Shown piece by piece: positions 46,264 through 55,140 of a DNA stretch of 64,000 nt. Position 1 is the first letter of the stretch. Each line of letters starts with the position of its first letter. Made by a program: the position numbers and the translations under genes. Under the pieces are notes generated by a model. The model was not told where the DNA came from, did not search any database, and saw nothing but the letters and a program-made list of their open reading frames with translations. This DNA comes from Acidovorax sp. sic0104 (GTDB lineage: Bacteria > Pseudomonadota > Gammaproteobacteria > Burkholderiales > Burkholderiaceae_C), in NCBI RefSeq assembly GCF_019219095.1, contig NZ_JAHUWH010000005.1:248001-312000 (forward strand), written 5' to 3'.

Positions 46264-48450
46264 CTACCGGGGCTTGAGCGACTTGACGGCCGTGGTGGCC
46301 AACTGACCCATGCCGCGCAACCCGATGGTGATCACGCTCTTGAGCGAGCGCAGCGGCTTGTCGCGTTGGCCCGTGCCCCAGGTGGCGATCCAGGCGTCGG
46401 CACGGGCGAAGGTCAGCGACGCCAGCTCGGCTTGCTGCACCAGGCTCAGGTTGTCGAACTTCACGCCCAGGCGGCCATTGCCGCTGAAGGTGACCACCGC
46501 AGGGAAGACGCCCTCCTCGTCGGAGCGGAACAGCGACACCGACAGGCGGCTGCCCATGGGAATGTCGCTTTCCGCCGGCACGGTCAGCCCCAGGCCATGT
46601 TGCGAGAAATCTTCGGTCTTGCACACCAGGGTGCGGCCGTTCTCGAATCGAATCACCGCCGGCAGGCTGGCCGCGACACGCGGCGTGCCGCGGATCTGGC
46701 GCGTCTCGCTGGCCACAGCCACGCTCGCACCCAGCAGGATGATGTTGTAGACCGTCCAGACCATGTTGATGACCAGGGTCGTGCTTTCGTCGCCATCCGC
46801 ATAGAACAGCTTCCAGATGCCGACGGCGATGCCCACCAGGTTGAGCAGCAGCAGCACCACGTAAGGACGCGCGATGGTCCAGTCGAAGTACGCCTTCTCG
46901 ATCACCCCGCCCTTGGCCGTCACGTTGAACTTGCCCAGCTTGGGGTTGATGAAGGCCACCAGCACCGGGCGCATGATGTACCAGGCCAGCACGGACTCGT
47001 ACACCTCGTTCCAGAAGGAGTGGCGAAACCGCCCCTGGATGCGCGAGTTGGTCACGCTGGCATGGGCCAGGTGGGGCAGCGCGTACGCCGTGATCATGAG
47101 CGCGGTGGCCTGAAACACATGCGCGTCGAAGAACAGATAGGCCAGCGGCGCGGTCAGGAACACCAGACGCGGCAGGCCATAGAAGAAGTGCAGCATCGCA
47201 TTGAGATAGCACAGCCGCTGCCCCAGCTTGAGGCCTTTGCCGAACAGCGGGTTGTCCGTGCGGGCGATCTGCGCCATGCCCCGCGCCCAGCGGATGCGCT
47301 GGCCCACATGGCCCGACAGGCTCTCGGTGGCCAGGCCCGCAGCCTGCGGCACTTCGAGGTACGCCGTGTTGTAGCCCAGGCGCGCCAGTTTGAGCGCGGT
47401 GTGCGCGTCTTCGGTCACGGTCTCCACCGCAATGCCGCCCACCTCCAGCAGCTCCTTGCGGCGGATGATGGCGCAGGAGCCGCAGAAGAACGAGGCGTTC
47501 CACAGGTCGTTGCCGTCCTGAACGATGCCATAGAACAGCTCGCCCTCATTGGGCATTCGGTGGAAGGTGTCCAGATTGCGCTCGAACGGATCGGGAGAGA
47601 AGAACACGTGCGGCGTCTGCAGCATCACCAGGTTCGTGTCCTTGAAGAACCAGCCCATGCACACCTGCAGGAAGGAGCGCGTGGGAATGTGGTCGCAGTC
47701 GAAGATCGCGATGTATTCGGAGTTCGTGACCTGGAGCGCCGCGTTGATGTTGCCGGCCTTCGCGTGGTGGTTGTTGTCGCGAATGATGTAGCCCACACCC
47801 AATTCTTCGCAGAACTCGCGGAAATCCTGGCGGCGGCCGTCGTCCAGCACATACACGTGCAGGCGGTCCTTGGGCCAGTCCAGGCTCATGGCCGAGAACA
47901 CCGTCTGGCGCACCACTTCCAGCGGCTCGTTGTACGAGGGGATGAAAACATCCACGCTGGGCCAGGTGCTCACATCCGCCGGCATCGGCACGGGGCGGCG
48001 CTGCAGCGGCCAGGCAGTCTGCAGGTAGCCGATGAGAAGCACCGCGAACGCATACAGCTCGGCCAGCACCAGGCCATAGCCGAAAGCGGCGTCCACCCAG
48101 TTGGTGAAGCCGATCGTGTCCGTGAAGCGCCAGAAGATGTAGCGCGACGAGGCGGAGATCGACAGCACGATCATCGCCAGCGTGGACAGGCGGCCGGGGG
48201 TCTTGCTCAACAGCAGGGCCGCTGCGAAAGAGCCCACGGAAAAGAGTATCTGCCCCTGCAGATCCAGCGGGACGCTGATCACCAGGCCCATCAGCAGCGC
48301 GCTGAACACCACCGCCGCCACGCGCGCCAGCGGGTGCTGCCAGATCTCCCATGCCGTGATGGCATGGACCACGGTGCGCCAGTGCGCCTGGGGACTGTGC
48401 GAGTCGGCGTCGGCGACCTCGTCGGCCTGGGGGCGCTGGTCCACGCTCAT
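46264..48450 (-). CDS. bcsA: Cellulose synthase catalytic subunit BcsA
   Basis: Processive family-2 glycosyltransferase that makes beta-1,4-glucan from UDP-glucose and exports it. In the 728-residue protein: first Asp region VDVFIPSYNEP (~167-175), DCD (251-253), TED (346-348), QRIRW (384-388) and the gating-loop FNVT (508-511). The C-terminal PilZ domain has RGTPR (587-591) and DFSQHG (614-619), matching RxxxR and D/NxSxxG, so c-di-GMP activation is expected. The ATG at 48450 overlaps the bcsQ stop (ATGA). About eight membrane segments. Confidence 0.97.
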   Translation of the reverse strand: MSVDQRPQADEVADADSHSPQAHWRTVVHAITAWEIWQHPLARVAAVVFSALLMGLVISVPLDLQGQILFSVGSFAAALLLSKTPGRLSTLAMIVLSISASSRYIFWRFTDTIGFTNWVDAAFGYGLVLAELYAFAVLLIGYLQTAWPLQRRPVPMPADVSTWPSVDVFIPSYNEPLEVVRQTVFSAMSLDWPKDRLHVYVLDDGRRQDFREFCEELGVGYIIRDNNHHAKAGNINAALQVTNSEYIAIFDCDHIPTRSFLQVCMGWFFKDTNLVMLQTPHVFFSPDPFERNLDTFHRMPNEGELFYGIVQDGNDLWNASFFCGSCAIIRRKELLEVGGIAVETVTEDAHTALKLARLGYNTAYLEVPQAAGLATESLSGHVGQRIRWARGMAQIARTDNPLFGKGLKLGQRLCYLNAMLHFFYGLPRLVFLTAPLAYLFFDAHVFQATALMITAYALPHLAHASVTNSRIQGRFRHSFWNEVYESVLAWYIMRPVLVAFINPKLGKFNVTAKGGVIEKAYFDWTIARPYVVLLLLNLVGIAVGIWKLFYADGDESTTLVINMVWTVYNIILLGASVAVASETRQIRGTPRVAASLPAVIRFENGRTLVCKTEDFSQHGLGLTVPAESDIPMGSRLSVSLFRSDEEGVFPAVVTFSGNGRLGVKFDNLSLVQQAELASLTFARADAWIATWGTGQRDKPLRSLKSVITIGLRGMGQLATTAVKSLKPR

Positions 48451-49229
48451 CGCCCAGCCCCCGCCAGCGGCAGGCGCAGGCGCCGGGCGATCACCTGTGC
48501 GCACCTGCGCAGATCGTCGGCTGCCTGCCCGTGGGCGTCATATTGCAGCACGCTCTGGTCGTAGGCGAGCGCTTCACGCACCGCCTGGTCTTCATGGATC
48601 ACGCCCACCAGGCGCTCACCCAGGTTGTCCTGCATGACACGCGTGATGTCCTTGGCCAATTGGCGGGCGCTGTCCACCTGGTTGAGCACGTAGAGCGCAT
48701 CCACGAAGTCCGCACGGGGGGTGCAGTAGGTGGTCACCAGGCGCTGCATGAGAGCCAGGGCCGCGTAAGACGCGGCGTCCGGCAGGCTGACGATCACCGC
48801 CGCCTGCGCGGCGGACAGCGCCTGCTGCATGTAGACCGACGGGCCCGGGGGCGTGTCGATCAACACGACCGCGTCGGGCGGCAGCTCCAGGCGCTGGAGT
48901 TGCTCGACAAGCCAGGCAGGATGGGCGTCCAGGTGCCGCTCGAAAGCCACCCGGTCCGACTCGTTCACCACGCCGAAAGGCAGCACGTGCACGCCCGAAA
49001 GGCTGCGCACGCAGACCGCACCCCAGTGTTCGCCTTCCAGGGTGGCGCGCGACACGCCCGCCAGCGAGCGTGGGTCGGCACCGAAATGCAGGCCCAGGGC
49101 GTTCTGCGGGTCCAGGTCCACCACCAGGAGCGGGCTCACGCCCTGGCTTTCCAGGGCAGTGGCCAGATTGGCCGTCAGCGTCGTCTTGCCCACACCGCCC
49201 TTGGCGGAAACGATAGCGATCACCTTCAT
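48447..49229 (-). CDS. bcsQ: BcsQ, ParA/MinD-like ATPase of the cellulose system
   Basis: A 260-residue P-loop ATPase with the deviant Walker A KGGVGKTT (residues 10-17), switch motif LLVVDLDPQNALG and IDTPPGPSVYMQQAL. BcsQ helps place or assemble the cellulose synthase at the cell. The ATG at 49229 overlaps the stop of bcsP; longer forms in this frame are alternative-frame artefacts. Overlaps on both sides show tight coupling in the operon. Confidence 0.94.
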   Translation of the reverse strand: MKVIAIVSAKGGVGKTTLTANLATALESQGVSPLLVVDLDPQNALGLHFGADPRSLAGVSRATLEGEHWGAVCVRSLSGVHVLPFGVVNESDRVAFERHLDAHPAWLVEQLQRLELPPDAVVLIDTPPGPSVYMQQALSAAQAAVIVSLPDAASYAALALMQRLVTTYCTPRADFVDALYVLNQVDSARQLAKDITRVMQDNLGERLVGVIHEDQAVREALAYDQSVLQYDAHGQAADDLRRCAQVIARRLRLPLAGAGR

Positions 49230-49828
49230 GGGTACGGACCTCGGCGCGGCTGCCAGACGGGTGCCGCAGGCTGCACGCCAGGCACAGCAGCAGCTGAGCC
49301 CGTGCCAGCCAGCCGGGCGAACACGGACGGCAGGTCTGCGGGCAAGGCTGCGGGCACTGCCGGCGCAGGCGGCTCGGCCGCCATCGCGGCAGAGCGCAGT
49401 CCGGCCAAACCCGCCAGGGGAGAGCGCGGGGCCAGTGCGGCGGCGGCTGGCGCTGCAGCCGGTGCATGGGGCGCCACGGTCGCGGCGCGGTAGTCGGCTG
49501 CCGGGGCAGCGGGAGAAATCTGGGTCATCGGAGCGACCGGCGCGGCCACCGGAGCTTGTGCAGTCTGCGCCCATGCGGCGGGCGCGGGCCGCGAGGGGGC
49601 GGCGGGTGCGGCTTCCGGCCGCGCCACCTGGAGCGACGGATCGACGGACACCTCGCCGCGCCGCACCACGGACGGGATATCCCCGGTCACGGCATCCTGA
49701 ACCGCAGTCACCAGCGGCCAACGCTCGCGCGAGAGCTGGTGCTCCTGCTGGCGCCCCAGTTCCTTGTACGGGCCAGGCTTGCCACCAAACTGCTGAAAGA
49801 GGTTCACGACGTCATCGGAGGGCTTCAT
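49226..49828 (-). CDS. bcsP: BcsP, cellulose biosynthesis accessory protein
   Basis: A 200-residue protein with a short conserved N-terminus (DDVVNLFQQFGGKPGPYKEL), which resembles BcsR/BcsP proteins, and a long, disordered Ala/Pro-rich remainder ending in QPRRGPYP. No membrane segment. In beta-proteobacteria such a protein is encoded before bcsQ. The ATG at 49828 is used; a TTG two codons earlier is possible. Its stop overlaps the bcsQ start (ATGA). Composition is unusual (about half Ala and Pro), so alignment beyond the first 40 residues is not expected. Confidence 0.8.
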   Translation of the reverse strand: MKPSDDVVNLFQQFGGKPGPYKELGRQQEHQLSRERWPLVTAVQDAVTGDIPSVVRRGEVSVDPSLQVARPEAAPAAPSRPAPAAWAQTAQAPVAAPVAPMTQISPAAPAADYRAATVAPHAPAAAPAAAALAPRSPLAGLAGLRSAAMAAEPPAPAVPAALPADLPSVFARLAGTGSAAAVPGVQPAAPVWQPRRGPYP

Positions 49829-49874
49829 AGTCAATCACCGTCAATGCCTTGTACATGTGTGGACGCAGAAGAGG

Positions 49875-50351
49875 TCAGCGCGCCAACTGGAACTGCACGC
49901 AGCCCCACGCGTCGGACGCAGCGACCTGCACCACGCGCAATGCACCGGACCCCGCCTGCTCGAACCAGCTTTGGTAGACGCCTTCCAGAAAGCCGCCGGA
50001 CCATTGCACGTGGTTCATCCCGAAAGCAGCGGATACGGGAGAAAGGCTGTGCTGGATGTGCAGGCGGGCAGCTTCCTGCGTCAGTTGCACCCAGCCCCAG
50101 TCGATCCGCTCCCAGACTGCCGTCATGCTGCGCTGCAGGTCTTCCAGCGTGGAGGAGCGCTCCAGGGGGTTGGCGGCCGCGAAGCGGGTGCCAACGCGAA
50201 ACATCAGCGCATGCAGGTCTTCAGGGGGCAGGGATGACGCGAATTCATCCGTGAGTGCCTGCAGAAACCCCCGCCACTGCGCTGCGCATTGCTGCGTCGC
50301 CAGGTGCTGGGCGATCTCGGGGCCGGGAAAGGAAGCAACGGAATGGGACAT
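49875..50351 (-). CDS. bcsD: Cellulose synthase subunit D (BcsD)
   Basis: A 158-residue protein of the BcsD family, which forms periplasmic or cytoplasmic octamers that help bundle glucan chains into crystalline fibrils. Family signs: SSTLEDLQRSMTAVWERIDWGWVQL and WSGGFLEGVYQSWFEQAG. The ATG at 50351 gives a normal start (MSHSVASFPG). It is the first gene of the bcsDPQABC operon; 280 bp upstream holds inverted repeats and the likely promoter. Confidence 0.88.
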   Translation of the reverse strand: MSHSVASFPGPEIAQHLATQQCAAQWRGFLQALTDEFASSLPPEDLHALMFRVGTRFAAANPLERSSTLEDLQRSMTAVWERIDWGWVQLTQEAARLHIQHSLSPVSAAFGMNHVQWSGGFLEGVYQSWFEQAGSGALRVVQVAASDAWGCVQFQLAR

Positions 50352-50420
50352 GGCGCGGGCAGGACGTCGGGCCGGCGGGAGGGCCGGCGCGGAATGGACC
50401 AACTAAGGGTTTACCAGAAC

Positions 50421-50451
50421 GCGTGATTGATACACATCGTTTCAATCACGC
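50421..50451. promoter_or_regulatory. Inverted repeat upstream of bcsD, candidate operator
   Basis: GCGTGATTGA and TCAATCACGC are perfect 10-bp arms separated by 11 bp, 70 bp before the bcsD start, in an AT-richer stretch. It could bind a dimeric regulator of the cellulose operon. Confidence 0.5.
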
Positions 50452-50574
50452 TTGAGAATTCTAGAAGCCCGATTAACCAAAAGTGCTTTTTGGTCCCCAT
50501 CCAAAGGTCAACTAATGCGAACTGCCGCCAAGCAGGCTTTTTTTGTAGGTACCAAACCACACGACAATACACAC

Positions 50575-50603
50575 AAACTATCGCTCATCGAGTGCAATAG
50601 TTT
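50575..50603. terminator. Inverted repeat after mnmA
   Basis: AAACTATCGC and GCAATAGTTT pair at 9 of 10 positions around a 9-nt loop, 29 bp after the mnmA stop (minus strand), with T-rich flanks. Probably a terminator for mnmA. Confidence 0.5.
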
Positions 50604-50631
50604 TTAACAACCCTGCTCGTGAGCAAATGTT

Positions 50632-51753
50632 TCAGTCTGAGGCGCTGGAAATCACACCGCCTCCCAAGCACACGTCGCCGTCGTACAGCACTGCGCTCTG
50701 TCCAGGCGTCACGGCCCACTGCGCGTCGCCGAAACGCAGCTGAAACCCCTGGGCCGATGCGCCGCCCAACTCACAGGCGGCGTCCTGCTGCCGGTAGCGC
50801 GTCTTGGCGGCATACGCCCCGGGCGCGGGCGGGTGGCCAGACGTCCAGCTCGCATCCTGAGCATTCAGCTGATACGACAGCAGCCACGGGTGGTCATGTC
50901 CCTGCACCACGCGCAGTGTGTTCTTGGCCAGGTCCTTGCGGGCCACGAACCAGGGCTCGTGCTCGCCGCCGCCGCGCTGGGTGCCTTTTTCCTTCACCCC
51001 CCCGATGCCCAGGCCCTGCCGCTGGCCCAGGGTATAGAACGACAGGCCCACATGCCGGCCCAGCGTGCGGCCCCGGTCGTCCAGGATGGGGCCGGGTTCA
51101 TGGCTGATGTAGCGGTTCAGGAACTCGCGGAACGGCCGCTCGCCGATGAAGCAGATGCCGGTGGAATCCTTCTTCTTGGCGTTGGGCAGGCCGATCTCCT
51201 CGGCGATGCGGCGCACTTCGGTCTTGTGCAGCTCGCCCACTGGGAACAGCGTCTTGGACAGCTGCGCCTGGTTCAAGCGGTGCAGGAAGTAGCTCTGGTC
51301 CTTGGAAGGGTCCAGGCCCTTGAGCAACTCGAACAGGCCTGAGGCCGGGTTCTGGCGCACCCGCGCGTAGTGCCCCGTGGCGATCTTCTCGGCGCCCAGG
51401 CGCATGGCGTGGTCCAGGAAGGCCTTGAACTTGATCTCGGCATTGCACAGCACGTCGGGGTTGGGCGTGCGGCCGGCCTGGTACTCGCGCAGGAACTCGG
51501 CGAACACGCGGTCCTTGTAGTCGGCCGCGAAGTTCACGTGCTCGATCTCGATGCCGATCACATCGGCCACGGCAGCCGCGTCCACGAAGTCGATGTTGGA
51601 CGAGCAGTACTCGCTGTCGTCATCGTCTTCCCAGTTCTTCATGAAAATGCCGACCACCTCATGGCCCTGCTTCTTGAGCAGGTGGGCGGTCACGGCGGAG
51701 TCGACGCCGCCGGAGAGGCCGACGACGACGCGCTGCTTGGGGGATGCTGTCAT
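50632..51753 (-). CDS. mnmA: tRNA-specific 2-thiouridylase MnmA
   Basis: Adds sulfur to the wobble uridine of tRNAs for Lys, Glu and Gln. PP-loop GLSGGVDSA (12-20) activates the uridine; catalytic Cys103 (DVLCNAE) and Cys201 (STGICFIGE) are both present. Length 373 aa is normal. The ATG at 51753 overlaps the stop of the upstream LysR gene (ATGA), an unexpected coupling. Confidence 0.97.
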   Translation of the reverse strand: MTASPKQRVVVGLSGGVDSAVTAHLLKKQGHEVVGIFMKNWEDDDDSEYCSSNIDFVDAAAVADVIGIEIEHVNFAADYKDRVFAEFLREYQAGRTPNPDVLCNAEIKFKAFLDHAMRLGAEKIATGHYARVRQNPASGLFELLKGLDPSKDQSYFLHRLNQAQLSKTLFPVGELHKTEVRRIAEEIGLPNAKKKDSTGICFIGERPFREFLNRYISHEPGPILDDRGRTLGRHVGLSFYTLGQRQGLGIGGVKEKGTQRGGGEHEPWFVARKDLAKNTLRVVQGHDHPWLLSYQLNAQDASWTSGHPPAPGAYAAKTRYRQQDAACELGGASAQGFQLRFGDAQWAVTPGQSAVLYDGDVCLGGGVISSASD

Positions 51754-52691
51754 CCCTGCGATTGTATTTTTGCGGACGCCCGGGCGCTGCGCGGCCGCGC
51801 AGTACGCGTAGCCACCAGCAGGTCATAGAGCTGCTGCGCCGCCGGCGACAGCGACCGCCCCCGGCGCTTGATGAGCCCCATCTGGCGCGTGACCACCGGG
51901 TCCACCAGGGGGACGCTGACCAGGGTGGGGTGGTCCTTGCCGGGCATCGCCAGGCTGGGTACCGCCGCCACGCCCAGGCCCGCCTCCACCAGCCCGAGCA
52001 GCGTGGTCACATGCTTGGCCTCGTACAGGCATTGAGGACGGTCGGGCACGTTGGCCAGCGCCAGGTCCATCAGCAGGCGGTTGCCCGAGGTCTTGCCCAC
52101 CGACATGAAATCGTGCTGGCCCAGCTCCGCCCAGGAGACCTTCTTGCGCCGCGCCAGCACATGGTCCCGCCGGCACGCGGCCACGAAGCGCTCGGCCAGC
52201 ACCGGCTTGAACTCGATCTCTGCCTCCTGGCTGCCGATGAAGTTCAGGCCGAAATCCGCATCGCCCTGCGCCACCGCCACCAGCACCTCGTTGGCGCTGG
52301 CGTCGTGCACCTTGACGCGGATCTTCGGAAACCGCTCGTGGTAGCGCTTGACCACCTGCGGCAGGAAGTAGTACACGGCCGAGGGCACGCAGGCGATCGT
52401 CACCTCGCCCATGCGCCGCGCCGCCACGTCGCCCAGGCCCATGAGCATTCCGTCCAGGTCGTCGAGCCACACGCGCGTCTTGCGCGCGAAGTCGCGGCCC
52501 ACCGCCGTGAGCGTCACGCGGCGCGTGGTGCGGTCGAGCAGGCGCACGCCCAGCGCCTCTTCGAGCTTGTCGATGCGGCGGCTGAAGGCTGGCTGCGACA
52601 GGTGGATGGATTCGGCCGCGGCCCGAAAGCTCTGCAGCTCGGCCACGGCGGCAAAGGCCTGGATGTCGGCGAGATCGAATTTCTGGTTCAT
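51750..52691 (-). CDS. LysR family regulator, divergent from the PrpF-like gene
   Basis: A 313-residue LysR protein: helix-turn-helix [21 protein letters not shown] with [17 protein letters not shown], then the effector domain. It diverges from the prpF-like gene; the 220-bp gap holds two copies of a ~39-bp repeat that look like its binding sites. It probably regulates the carboxylate cluster to the right. Its stop overlaps the mnmA start. Confidence 0.94.
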   Translation of the reverse strand: MNQKFDLADIQAFAAVAELQSFRAAAESIHLSQPAFSRRIDKLEEALGVRLLDRTTRRVTLTAVGRDFARKTRVWLDDLDGMLMGLGDVAARRMGEVTIACVPSAVYYFLPQVVKRYHERFPKIRVKVHDASANEVLVAVAQGDADFGLNFIGSQEAEIEFKPVLAERFVAACRRDHVLARRKKVSWAELGQHDFMSVGKTSGNRLLMDLALANVPDRPQCLYEAKHVTTLLGLVEAGLGVAAVPSLAMPGKDHPTLVSVPLVDPVVTRQMGLIKRRGRSLSPAAQQLYDLLVATRTARPRSARASAKIQSQG

Positions 52692-52767
52692 GGCGGTCCT
52701 GCGGTTCTGGCGGTGATGAAAGAGGCGCGGTGGACGCTGCCCGGAGAGCTATAGAAGCCATTGCTCC

Positions 52768-52884
52768 GCGTGCATCAATGCTTCGCAACATTGCAATTTA
52801 CAGACGCCATTTCAGCACGTAGAAGCGCTCGGCATCTATTGCACAGCGTGCATCAATCGTTGCCAACAATGCAATTCACAAACA
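52768..52884. promoter_or_regulatory. Duplicated 39-bp operator-like repeats
   Basis: Copies at 52768-52806 and 52846-52884 share 31 of 39 bases, both starting GCGTGCATCAAT and containing TGCAATT-ACA. The spacing is 78 bp. They lie in the divergent LysR/prpF control region (-144 to -28 of the prpF-like start) and contain LysR-like T-N11-A dyads. Confidence 0.65.
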
Positions 52885-52911
52885 AGTTGCAGCACCGCAC
52901 CATGCGGACCC

Positions 52912-54003
52912 ATGAGCTACAACCTTCCTTGCGTTCTGATGCGCGGCGGCACCTCACGGGGGCCATTCTTCCTGGCCGACTGGCTGCCGCAGGACACCGC
53001 CCAGCGTGACCGCACGCTGATAGCGGCCCTGGGCTCGCCGCACGAGCTGCAGATCGACGGCCTGGGCGGCGGCAACTCGCTGACCAGCAAGGTGGCCATC
53101 GTCTCGCGGTCGGTGCACGCCGACTGCGACGTGGACTACCTCTTCGCCCAGGTCAGCGTGGACGAGGCCCGCGTGGACACCCGCCCCAACTGCGGCAACA
53201 TGCTCGCCGGCGTGGGGCCCTTCGCCATCGAGCAGGGCCTGGTGCCCGCCAGCACCACCGGTGACGTGACGCGGGTGCGGGTCTACAACGTGAACACCCG
53301 CTCGCGCATCGACGTTCAGGTGCAGACCCGCGGCGGCCGGGTGCACTACGAAGGCGACGTGCACATCGACGGCGTGCAGGGCACGGCCGCCCCGGTGCTG
53401 ATGAACTTCCTCGATGCCTGGGGCGCCGTCACCGGCCAGATCTTTCCCACAGGCCAGCGCATCGACACCATCCACGGCCTGCCAGTGACCTGCATCGACG
53501 CCGCCCAGGTGATGGTGCTGGTGCGCGCCGCCGACCTGGGCCTGCGCGGCGACGAAACCCCGGCAGAACTCGATGCCGATGCCGCCCTGCTGGCCCGGCT
53601 CGAAGCCCTGCGCTGCGAAGCGGGCCTGCGCATGGGCATGGGCGACGTATCGAACAGCGTGCTGCCCAAGCCGGTGATCGTCTCCGAGGGCACCGTCCCC
53701 GGCAGCATCGCCTCGCGCTACTTCACCCCCCGGCGCTGCCACCGCTCGCACGCCGTGACCGGCGCCATCGGCGTGGCCGCCGCCATGGTGCTGCCCGGCA
53801 CCGTGGCCACGGACAACCGCACCGCGCCCAGCGCCGGCACGCGACGCGTGGAGGTTCTGCACCCGGCGGGGCGCATCCACGTGGATGTGGAACTCGCGCT
53901 GGTAGACGGCCACTGCACTCTGGTGCAGGCCGCCCTGGTGCGCACGGCCCGAAAGATCCTGGAAGGCACGCTGTTCGTGGCCGAAAGCGCCACAGCGCAC
54001 TGA
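52912..54003 (+). CDS. PrpF-family isomerase/tautomerase
   Basis: A 363-residue member of the PrpF family (cofactor-free isomerases such as methylaconitate isomerase and 4-oxalomesaconate tautomerase). Visible: MRGGTSRGPFF at the N-terminus, Lys60 in GGGNSLTSK and Cys94 in RPNCGNML, the residue pair used in the family, and GTVPGSIASRYF. Next to tcuA/tcuB and Bug genes it could convert an aconitate or related unsaturated tricarboxylate; this is inference from context. It heads a plus-strand run with the Bug gene 49 bp downstream. Confidence 0.88.
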   Translation: MSYNLPCVLMRGGTSRGPFFLADWLPQDTAQRDRTLIAALGSPHELQIDGLGGGNSLTSKVAIVSRSVHADCDVDYLFAQVSVDEARVDTRPNCGNMLAGVGPFAIEQGLVPASTTGDVTRVRVYNVNTRSRIDVQVQTRGGRVHYEGDVHIDGVQGTAAPVLMNFLDAWGAVTGQIFPTGQRIDTIHGLPVTCIDAAQVMVLVRAADLGLRGDETPAELDADAALLARLEALRCEAGLRMGMGDVSNSVLPKPVIVSEGTVPGSIASRYFTPRRCHRSHAVTGAIGVAAAMVLPGTVATDNRTAPSAGTRRVEVLHPAGRIHVDVELALVDGHCTLVQAALVRTARKILEGTLFVAESATAH

Positions 54004-54052
54004 CCCCCGATTGCTCTGATCCCCCCATCCAAACCAAGACAGGAGACAAGCC

Positions 54053-55051
54053 ATGACCCATCCATCCACCCCGGCCACCCGGCGCACCGCACTGGCCACG
54101 GCCGCTCTGGCAGTGGCCGCCTGCTGCCTGTGGGCCGCAGGCGCCGCCCACGCGGCCTACCCCGACAAGCCCATCACGCTGGTCGTGCCCACCGCCGCGG
54201 GCGGCGGCAACGACGGCATGGCGCGCGTGGTGGCCATCAAGCTGTCCACGCTGCTGGGCCAGCAGGTCATCGTGGAGAACAAGGCCGGGGCCAACGGGGC
54301 CATCGCCGCCGAGTACGTGGCGCGCGCGGCGCCGGACGGCCACACCATCCTGTTCGGCTATATCGGCACGCACGGCATGAGCCCCGCGTTGCAGAAGCTG
54401 CGCTACGACCCGATCACGCAGTTCGAGCCCATCGGCATGGTGAGCTATTCGCCCACGCTGATGGTGGTCAACCCCAAGGTGCAGGCCAAGACGGTGGGCG
54501 ACTTCGTCGCGCTCACCAAGGCCAAGCCCAACGACTTCAACTACGCCTCGGCGGGCAACGGCACGGCGCCGCACTTCTCGGCCGAGATCTTCAAGCTGGA
54601 GAGCGGCGCACAAATGGCGCATGTGCCGTATCGCGGCGCCGCGCCAGCAATGAACGACACCATGGCCGGGCAGACACAGGTGATGTTCCCCAGCCTCTTT
54701 TCCGCCTACCCGCACGTCAAGAACGGCAAGCTGCGCGCGCTGGCCCTGGCCGGCCCCAAGCGCTCGTCGCTGCTGCCCGACGTGCCCACGCTCGAAGAGG
54801 CCGGCGTCAAGGGCGTGGAGATCACGCAGTGGTACGCGCTGTTCGCGCCGGGCAAGACGCCGCGTCCGGTGATCGAGCAGCTCAACAAGGCCTTGAACAC
54901 CGCGCTGGCGGACAAGGACGTGGCGCGCCGCATCGAGGAGCAGGGCGCGGTGGTGGACACCAGCACGCCCGAGCAACTGGCCCTGACCGTCAAGCAGGAG
55001 CTCGCCAAGTGGAAGGGCGTGGTGGTGAAGGCCCAGCTCACACCCGACTGA
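54053..55051 (+). CDS. Bug family substrate-binding protein
   Basis: A 332-residue periplasmic receptor of the TctC/Bug family: signal peptide (…AAGAAHAA), [23 protein letters not shown], and [16 protein letters not shown]. The ATG follows AGGAG. It lies between the PrpF-like gene and a porin, so it probably binds the carboxylate used by this cluster. No membrane subunits (TctA/TctB) are encoded in the window. Confidence 0.94.
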   Translation: MTHPSTPATRRTALATAALAVAACCLWAAGAAHAAYPDKPITLVVPTAAGGGNDGMARVVAIKLSTLLGQQVIVENKAGANGAIAAEYVARAAPDGHTILFGYIGTHGMSPALQKLRYDPITQFEPIGMVSYSPTLMVVNPKVQAKTVGDFVALTKAKPNDFNYASAGNGTAPHFSAEIFKLESGAQMAHVPYRGAAPAMNDTMAGQTQVMFPSLFSAYPHVKNGKLRALALAGPKRSSLLPDVPTLEEAGVKGVEITQWYALFAPGKTPRPVIEQLNKALNTALADKDVARRIEEQGAVVDTSTPEQLALTVKQELAKWKGVVVKAQLTPD

Positions 55052-55140
55052 CATTGCACAGGGGCAGGGAGGAGATCAGGCTTGCCAGGAGGGAGCGCGG
55101 GCCAGAGCTGCCCGCCGACATTTCAACGACAGGAGACATG

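Noticed and set aside
45334..48564. 1076-codon open frame antisense to bcsB and bcsA
   Set aside because: Strongly supported bcs genes occupy the other strand; this frame shows no homology and a skewed composition.
52768..52884. CRISPR-like array
   Set aside because: Only two imperfect units with no spacer series and no cas genes; an operator duplication explains it better.
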